Assembly (NCBI GenBank): GCA_030248225.1
Contig: JASANE010011980.1
Coordinates: 16,063 to 80,062, forward strand
Reading direction: 5' to 3'
Source of the DNA: Trileptium ribeirensis
Taxonomy: Eukaryota; Nematoda; Enoplea; Enoplida; Thoracostomopsidae
Length of the DNA stretch: 64,000 bases
Made by a program: the position numbers and the translations under genes. This document shows positions 26,701 to 35,700 of the stretch, piece by piece. The notes under the pieces were generated by a model. It was not told the origin of the DNA. It saw only the letters and a program-made list of their open reading frames with translations, and made no database searches. Numbering within the stretch: position 1 is the stretch's first letter; the number at the start of each line of letters is the position of its first letter.

Positions 26701-29700
26701 GGTTACATACCTATGATCCTATTTCCTATGACCCTAGATGCATGTGTTGTATACACGAATAATTATATATATACATGTTTGTACCAACTACATTGTGGGG
26801 TAACAATTTAGGGTCTCTGTCCAGAGGTAAAATTCTCGTCATGTTTTCGGATCGGGGTTTGGTGCTCCCAAGAGATGTTTTTATCATACACAAAGATAAA
26901 CGTATCTAAGTCCAATCATGCAGTGAAATTTTCAAACGGCAAACTTTGTTCGCGTGCGGTTTGATTTCAGCTTTGCTCAAAATATCATATGGCCAGTTAT
27001 CGGGACTTAGTATGACTGGCTGGCTAAACGTGTCTATGCGGCGAAAGTTTAATCTACGGAACATCGATATGGTTACCGATTTGTGATCGGCATAGCTAAA
27101 ATAAGGTGGATTTGACGTCCACTATAATTTGTTTTGAGCGGGGGACGCGATTGAATTTGCGCTCGATAACATCATCCATTCTCGGCACAAATGCAAAGCG
27201 AGAATAAAAGTAGGAAGATATATACTGATATATTCCTGCTATCCTAAACTCGACTCAGTTCTGATTTGCAATTGTATTGTGCGCGTGTACCGTTTTAAGG
27301 GTTACACTCGTGAAGCACTGCGAACCAGGGGTACGCATCGCGAATGTCCTACCTATTTACTCGGAGGTGCCTCTAGTACAAAAGTGTTATCAAACTTTAA
27401 AGCCTTTTGGGGATTCTCCCGAAAATAAAGCTCCTAGTCAATTTTCGGTAATAATCGGTTAAGGATTAGAGGTGTTGTCTCATCCCTGAACTCAAAGAGC
27501 ATCAAAAACTTTGCACGACTGTTTAAACAACTTTACCCAGATAAATTTAGAGATACTAAGGGTCACGTTGGATGTCTAGGTTCACGAGCATACTATATAC
27601 GAATTTAAATTGGATATTATATCACACAAATGTATAAGTTCTGTAATATTCAGTGCATGGGGCAGGGTTTAAAATTTGATCTAGATAACTCTTTTTCTAT
27701 TCAATATGTAAACAAAATTGAATTTTCGAATTGAACAGTTGAATGTGAACCTAAATCGAGAATTTTCGACACGACCTATATCAAAATATAGCTTGACTAC
27801 GATACAAGCTCAAAATCAGCGCACTTATGAACAATATATATATCAAAAATGGCGGATAGGGATCGGCAAATTATCTCACCCAACCCGACCGACCAAAAGC
27901 TTTAATAACATAACGGTTAACAACTTATACAAAGATAATCAAGACCATGCAAGCTTGGCATGGCTTGCGTAGATATTAATAACAACGATCGGTATAAGGT
28001 ATAGGGTATGAATAAAGAGGTGGTATCAAGGGTACAATCAAATTAATGGCAATACAATTATATATGGTAATAAAGGAATCAATTACATGAGGATATAAAT
28101 ATATACAAATATGTGCCTGTATGGCTACTAATGGTATAGGTACAAACGAATCAATGCGGTCATGGCAATGCAATCATATAAGGGAACAATGGTACAAATT
28201 AAATACACGAATATGTGCCTTTATGGCAAGAACAAATGACATGGTACGGTACATAGCAGCAGTAATAATACGATAATCATGCGATAACGTTGTGACATTG
28301 ATACATATACATGTACTCGTGGAAACGATGACTGTGCAGACCGTGGTAGTGGTTGTATATAGGTATATAACGCGGGTGTCACACATATCAGCGATGCACA
28401 ACGGCTATATGTGAGGCGATAATGTTGTCTCGTACGGTAAGGCAGAGCTGTGCGCGAGTATGGATACCTGCGGGCCGGGTACGGGCTCAAATTTTGAGCC
28501 AGGGAGCATCGCAGGTTTCGGAAAGTAATCGTAAAATTTTTAGTACAACCCCGAGTATCGAGCAATGCTCCACTTATAAGAATAACCACCCGTAGTGTTA
28601 AATATTTTGTTTTGCGACCAGAAATGGAGGGTGAGTCAGTGGATCGTCCATTTTTCTTGTGGGTCGCCATGTTTGGTGGGTCATGGTGAGTCGTGTGGCG
28701 ACTGGTGTGGGTCGTGACTCATGTTGTTAACAGTAGGTCCAACCGCGTGCTACTCTCAAAGCCGAGTGTCACATTGCTCAATTTATAGCTGGTGAAATGA
28801 ATTTTAGAATGATCAAAATAGACTGTAGTTCCGTAGATGTTGCCAAACGTTTCATCTTTGTTACCAGACGCAAAGCGATAAATATGTTGAGCCATTAAGG
28901 ATTCAATAACTAGCGGGCCTCGCCGGCCTAGAAAAATCATTGATCCCGCTGGTACGGGCTTAGTGGCGGTGGACAGCCCTTTGATCTGCGCGGGTACCCG
29001 CGGGCTTAATAATTTATGCACACACACCATCTTCTGTCAGGTCGACGCATGACATAGACTAACACAATAAAGGTTGCGAAACTTTTATACACATGTACTT
29101 GTGCGAGGATGTGGCTTTAAGTTCACTCAGAACCATTGGCCTTGGGGATCAGTTCCGAGGGCGGTTTGTGACCAAAATTCGTAAATGTTGTCCATTAGGC
29201 TATGGTCAGGATTAATCTATCTCGTAACGATCCAGCATGGATCTGTTACATATAGCTTATGAATATTATGCGATATATGGTGCAAAATTATAATGATTCT
29301 ACATAAATTTCGTACAAGTAAGTGTGATTTGTCACAACGATAAGCTGAATATTTTTATGACAATATCATCGACTACAGGATCTTTCGTTGCATATTGGAG
29401 CTATGTAAATAGGGGTCCAGTTGTTTGGAATTTTTCCCTAAATTTTCGGCGCTTCCTCAATGTTAATAACAACGATCGGTCGAATAGGGTATGAATAAAG
29501 AAGTACATAGTATGAAGTTATATAATATAATATTGTGATATAATATTCTGAAGCCAACCGACATACCCACTTTCACGATTAGAATTTTTGGTTCCAAGCC
29601 TGTGGTGTCTACACCAGTATAATGTTAAGACAACAACTAGTTTTTGTACTTATGTTAAATGCCCTGCCGGCGTTTCCGTGATTAAACTTAAGGGGAACAC

Positions 29701-32700
29701 CTTTAAGGTCAACCTAAAATGTTCTTATGGTCACCTATTCGTATAGTGCCCTCAGTTATTTTCAATGCTGTTATATCAGGACTTCGTGAACGCATCAGGC
29801 CGGTATCTCAGGATAGAATTTTGTCCCTGAGGAGAAACCTGGTTTACAACAGCGGCGCTGTACAACTATTGTGACATTGCCAACATCAAACAGTTATTGG
29901 TTTACTAAAATTTAGTTGAAATTTTTCTCAAACTGTTTAATTTCCGTGTGATGATTAGTTTATTTGCTGTGAGTTTTCGCCTATTTTTGTTGATAAGTTG
30001 TGTTTTTGTTATTTATACCACAAAAGATAATAGCTTAGTAGCGATAAAGTGTGTATGTCTTGTGTTAAAATATGGAAAAATGCAGATCCGTGACTACACA
30101 TCGTCAAGTGGCAAGCTATTTCTTTATAATGTGTATTCCATATAATGTACCGATAAAACATCTACTTACCTAATATTTTCCTCCAGACGAAGTTGTGGCT
30201 GAAAAGGAACGATGTCGGGCGTTGGCCGATGAAGTGGAGCAGACCGTTTCGGAAATCCAAGGCAGCTAAATCCGGAAGCAGTTGCCCTGTCGTCAAACCC
30301 CAGACAACCCGAATATTATCTCAACAGTTTTCCCATCTCAAACTAGTTTTGTCACCATAACCCGTCACTCAGTCATGACCCTATCTATATATCTGTGGTT
30401 GTTTCGTTATTATTATTAAATTACTTAATATATATCATTTCAACATGCCTACAAAATAATCCATTTATCTTCGATTTTTTCCTGTCGTAGTTATTCTTAC
30501 TTCGTTTCATTATTATACTTAACTTCACAGTTCATATAAAACCAATACTGTACTATATAAATTATTGACATATTAATTGCAATCTTAGTTCTACGACCTG
30601 AGTTTTACGAATTTACATGTTTCGGACGATATTTAAACTTTTGAAAAATTATCTTCGGAACAAATATTGATAACGATTGGGTTTTTCAATAAATTACTTT
30701 GTTAGAAATTGACCATTTCGTCAGATTATGAAAAAAACTTACGATTCTAGCTTGATTTTTGAAGTTAAATTATTGGTTTTTAACAATATTGTAGCTAGTT
30801 TAATAGTTTTCTATGATCCCTGGTGTTAATGTTACCATATCGCCTGTTGCAACATCATTGTCATCACCTCCTGGTATAAAATGTCCTTAGCGCCAGCTGC
30901 ATCAACGTTTTTATGTCTAAGCGGCGTTTGCTGATAATTTATTGCTTTGGATATACTATAACGAACACCGACTACCGTATACATTAGGTCAGTGAAAAAT
31001 GCATCGTAGTGCTCACATAATACTCTAGAGTATGCACAGTTAGTAGCAACAACTGCAAATTCTTCTTCGGTTGTTTCTCTTGCTTCTTCAGTGGTTGACG
31101 GCACTGTAATCTCGTTTCTCTGCTGTAGCAATATTTATAATAATATTATACTTCGGGAGGACCCCATATATAATATAAAACTAAATATAAATATAATATA
31201 AAACTTCGGGGGACCCCATGTTCATGTTCGCGGGAAAATTAAAAGTGGGGGATAAATTCTGCTTAAAAATATCCATGTTTTCATGCATTTTTACTACCGT
31301 GAATGTATTTTCAAGCTAAAAACGATATTTTAGCATTATAAATAGTGGTAATTAATGTTTAAAAAACAATTTGCAATCAAAAACATAAATTTTTGGAATT
31401 AGTTGAACATGGGGGTTTCGGCTGAGTGGCGGGGACGGGCATGGATGAAAATCTCTCACGAACATGGGGGATTTGGAAAGTGGGGGTTCCCCCCACTGTG
31501 GACAGGCCAGATTGTTTCTGGTCGTGAGTAAAGAAATTATGACTTATCGATAATTGCTAGGCATACATGCTGGAATAAAAGCTCGTGAACACTTAGTAAC
31601 GCATCCCTGCTTGACACTCAGTTATTTCATACTAACATGCGATGCATGGTGTGTTCGTATGATGTTTTTGTTTTGCGGTGCTACACATCATTGCCCCGTT
31701 TTGTCTACGCATGTAATTGGTATCCCTAAGCCTCGTGGAGCTGTCTTTTAAGAATTACTGCTATACTAATTTTTCAGAAGAGCTCAACCACGAACAAGAA
31801 CATGCCAAACATCTCCAAGCCGATATGGAACGAACTATATCAGACATTCAGAATTTATAAACAATATTAATTCGAACCTCGTCTAATTGACATGATTTCA
31901 TTAATGCCCATTCCAGTAGCATTTTTTTACCTTTGTCATCTTATAAATTATCATTATTGGATGTTAATGCTTGTTTGTTATGAAGTTTTGAACTACACAT
32001 AGGTCTCATGGTACAATATCTACAACTTGTACAATGGTTTAGCTGCTTTGTTTTGTTTTCAGTTGCCAAGAACCGCTGTACAAAAACAGTTTTTTTGGGT
32101 CAGTAGGTTATACAAAGACAGGATGACTTATCCTCTTATAGTCTAAGTTAAGAGTAAGTTGAATAATTTTGACAATTATTATTAAAACCCTTAAACCCGG
32201 TGTTTTTGCAAATAGTCATCGCTGAGGATTTGTTCAATCAGTATAAAATTTGGGGCATGATTTTCTTATTTTAATGCAGTTAAAATTTTTGGAGCAAACC
32301 GACCGTATTACCGCTGCCAAAATTGACTTTACGTCGTTTATTAGCACAAGTAAACTGTATAGAACTTTCCCACATTTGAATGTTAACACGTGTTATATGC
32401 CATTGGAGGTTTTCGCCTTACTGCTTCATTTCTGGCAGCGGGGAATCAAAATACGGTAATCCCTCAATTTTGTTTGAAATATATATCGTATCCCCCCGTA
32501 TTAAGGAGGCTCGGTTTTGATTAACTATGATCAAGAGTTTATGATGGGGTTTTGAGAAGAGTATTACACATCTCACTGTCATCCTATAAACGCGTTGGAC
32601 GCGGAGCGATCAATTTCGACCTCACCCCTCAGTTTTGAGGGTGTCATGACGCCATGGACAAAACGTTTGTTTTACCCCTCTCCCCACAATTTTAGGGGGG

Positions 32701-35700
32701 GTTGATTGAAAAAAATTTCTGTACACCTGAAATCCAGGAAAGGGCCAGAAAATTTTTTTCAAACGATCCCCCTGAAAACTGTGCGGAATAAATTGGGGAG
32801 GAGGAATAAATTTTGGTCCATGGTATCAGGACCTCCTCAAAAGCGAGGGGGCAGACCACCCTCAAAACTGAAGGGCAATAAGCTCGAAATGGATTACGTC
32901 ATGCTTGTCGGGTTTGCAGGTGATTTCGAAGAGGGTCATAGATGTTCACGAAATCGTTATGCACTCTTGCTATGATCAATCGAGCCGACCTTCTTCCCTG
33001 AGAATTGGGGAATTCGACATATATATCTCCCATAAAACTAGGGCTTATTGTATATTAATCAGCCGTCCCTTATACACAGGAGTAACGCTAAAACGGACGT
33101 GATATACAACCCATAGATTATACAGAAGTGTGTGACTCTTTACCCTTATGCATACTTGGTACAACAAATAGTCGTCTTTGCAACTTACTGAGGTATATGC
33201 TTTTAAAACTGGGGATCGGATAATGTTTGAACCGACCATTGATGTGACACTGTCTGGTTTGTAAAATAATCTGTTGAGATATAAATACGCCGAGATAGTG
33301 TGGGACCGTGCTTTCCGATATTGTTCCCTATAGCTAAATGTTTGTCAGGTATGCAATTTTCACCGTAGACCGAAATACGATCCCCACGCGCGTACTTGTG
33401 TTGTACCGGATAAAATATCTTGTAGCTTACCGAGAATATTGTTGGCGTAACCAAATTTTTGCGTGCTATGTGCATATAATACCTAATCCATATATATCCC
33501 TTGTAGCATAGTTTTTTTCCATTTCGTATGGCCTATACTTTGGCATGTTATACTAACAGTATATCAACGGAATATTTGTTGGAAGATTCAGCTGGTTGCG
33601 CCAAAAGAAAATTCTTCTCATGTTTAATCTTTAATATCTTATGTCAGTATTCTTGTTTATAACCGGAATAATTACGTTTGAAGAAGTTCGACTTGCAAAT
33701 GGCAGTTTGTTAATTTGTAAACGTTATTGATACATATTCGTTGTCTTATGTGCTCAGAATTATGCTAACGAGCCAACGTTGATCCTGCTGCACATTAGCA
33801 TGATATATACGGGGCTGTACGTGTATTGTTTCTGAATATTTTGGGAAATGGTAATTTTCATGCTTTGATGTTAAATCTGCAAAACAAAAAAGAGCCGAAC
33901 CCGATTTTTATGCTGCAGCCTTGATGCGGTACTATTATGAACAAATCGTTAAGCGGCTCGGGCTAGCTATTTAGTAGAAGTCACAGCTTCCGTATACGAC
34001 CTTGGCCGATGGTATCACTTATATACTGAATTTTTGATAGCGTCTGCAAACTTAATAGTTCCTGATTATTATTAGATACATAGAATGTTCTCTTCGATCT
34101 GCTGTACTGCTGAGCTCAATAGTGATGTAATATGTATTTTTTTAATCTGAATGGGCGGTGTATGTACCGGAAAAAGAAAAATATTTACATAGCTGCGCTT
34201 ACCAGTAATTTTCATTGAAGTCATTGTTTTACTTTTTTTGACAGCAGCCATCTACGAAATTTTGAATTTTTGCTATATATTTAACATATATACTACTTTC
34301 ATCCTTATTTTTTTTATTTATGTACGATTGAATTAACAGCTATAATCATTTGTGTATTATTTATTTACCTGAATGCTTTGATGCAGATTTGCTAAAAATG
34401 ATAGGTTGTATTTTATACTGTGCAATAAGCTTTGTGTGCAGCTTCTTAATTATTACTAAAAATATTTTTCGACTATTTCGTACACAGTAATTACATCTGA
34501 ATGGCAGCTTATAAGCGCGAAGAAATTTAAAGTTACCCCACCCACCATCATGTATTATGATAGTCGAAAACCTTTGTAATGGTAGAAATACAGTATTTGG
34601 TTCGATTTTTCACTATTCGAAAATTGTCAGAATTGAGTGTGAATGTGTGATTATTACACTGCGTGAGTGGTATAGCAAAATTTTTGGATCGCAGAAAAAC
34701 TTGTCTAATCGTTAGCAACTTTGTGTTCGGATTAGTCTCTGTTCACGAACACATATGTAATGGTGACGTCATAACCAAATAACTCCTTTAGTTTAGCCCA
34801 TTCGCCTAACTCAAATTAGGCAAATTTCCGTTTGGTAAAGCAGAAAAGTCGGTGATGTTCCATGGATTTATGAGAACGCAGATTTCGGTCGTAAAGAAAT
34901 TCTAACCGAACAATTTTACGACGGATTTCGATTGATTATAAAGCGCTCGGCAACAATTTTTCTGCGGATAATTAAGGTAAATCGAATGAGAATGGTTGGT
35001 GGGATTAAATTTAGGTATAGATTAACAACTTTCATCTGAACTAACGCAATTTGAGATAACTTTCCGTTTATTTCTAGAATTTTTGGCATTTTGTAGGTAT
35101 ATATCTACATATTTCTGTCTTTCAGAGTCTGCCATGGCTAGGCATGTATAATGGTTTCCGCAATCTGGAAATACACAATTTTGAGTAACATGCTTGCGTT
35201 TAGACTATTTGAAAATGTGAAATCTGCAAACAATTTCTCTACTGTTTTTATTGTTTTTGCTTTGTTGTAGACTCCGATTTTGTGAAAGACGACTAAACAG
35301 TTGAACATTAAAAATCTTGTATCTCAAGGGTTGAATATATTTTTATTCATTGCTGCAAATTTTAGTTCTGTAGGAGTCTAGCATTGCTTAGTATTTATCA
35401 AATTCGTAATAATATGTATAGTTTCGATGTAGCTTTTGGATAAAAAAGTAATTTGTAAAAAAAACTAATATTTAATATAGACATTCTACGATCATAGCGG
35501 CCAAAACTCACCTTTAGTGGTCATACGGTATTTGGTGGTAGGTTAGAATGCTTGTGCTACCTAGCTGTGGTCGTGAATATGCAGTATGTTTCTAAAATTC
35601 GCAAATTTTAAATTTCACGATTCTATTGCCTGACTTATGGCAAGCATTTTGACTTAAGTCGCAAGTGTACATGTGGGGATTCCTGAATCGCAGTGAGCTC

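Larger units (their letters stand above)
24029..30186. other. Intron between exons 8 and 9a
   Basis: This is the largest intron seen (6.2 kb). It contains a direct repeat pair (27976-28020 and 29463-29502), a diverged tandem duplication at about 28040-28240 and two GC-richer patches (26090-26480 and 28440-29030) for which no gene or element could be identified. The rest is AT-rich and featureless. Confidence 0.65.

Noticed and set aside
28221..28670. 149-codon minus-strand frame
   Set aside because: It is rich in Arg/Ser/Tyr/Leu without pattern, overlaps a tandem duplication and has no recognisable domain.
28440..29030. GC-rich segment with a CAGAGCTGTGCGCGAGTA start as another hAT element
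   Set aside because: No inverted partner end and no target duplication were found.
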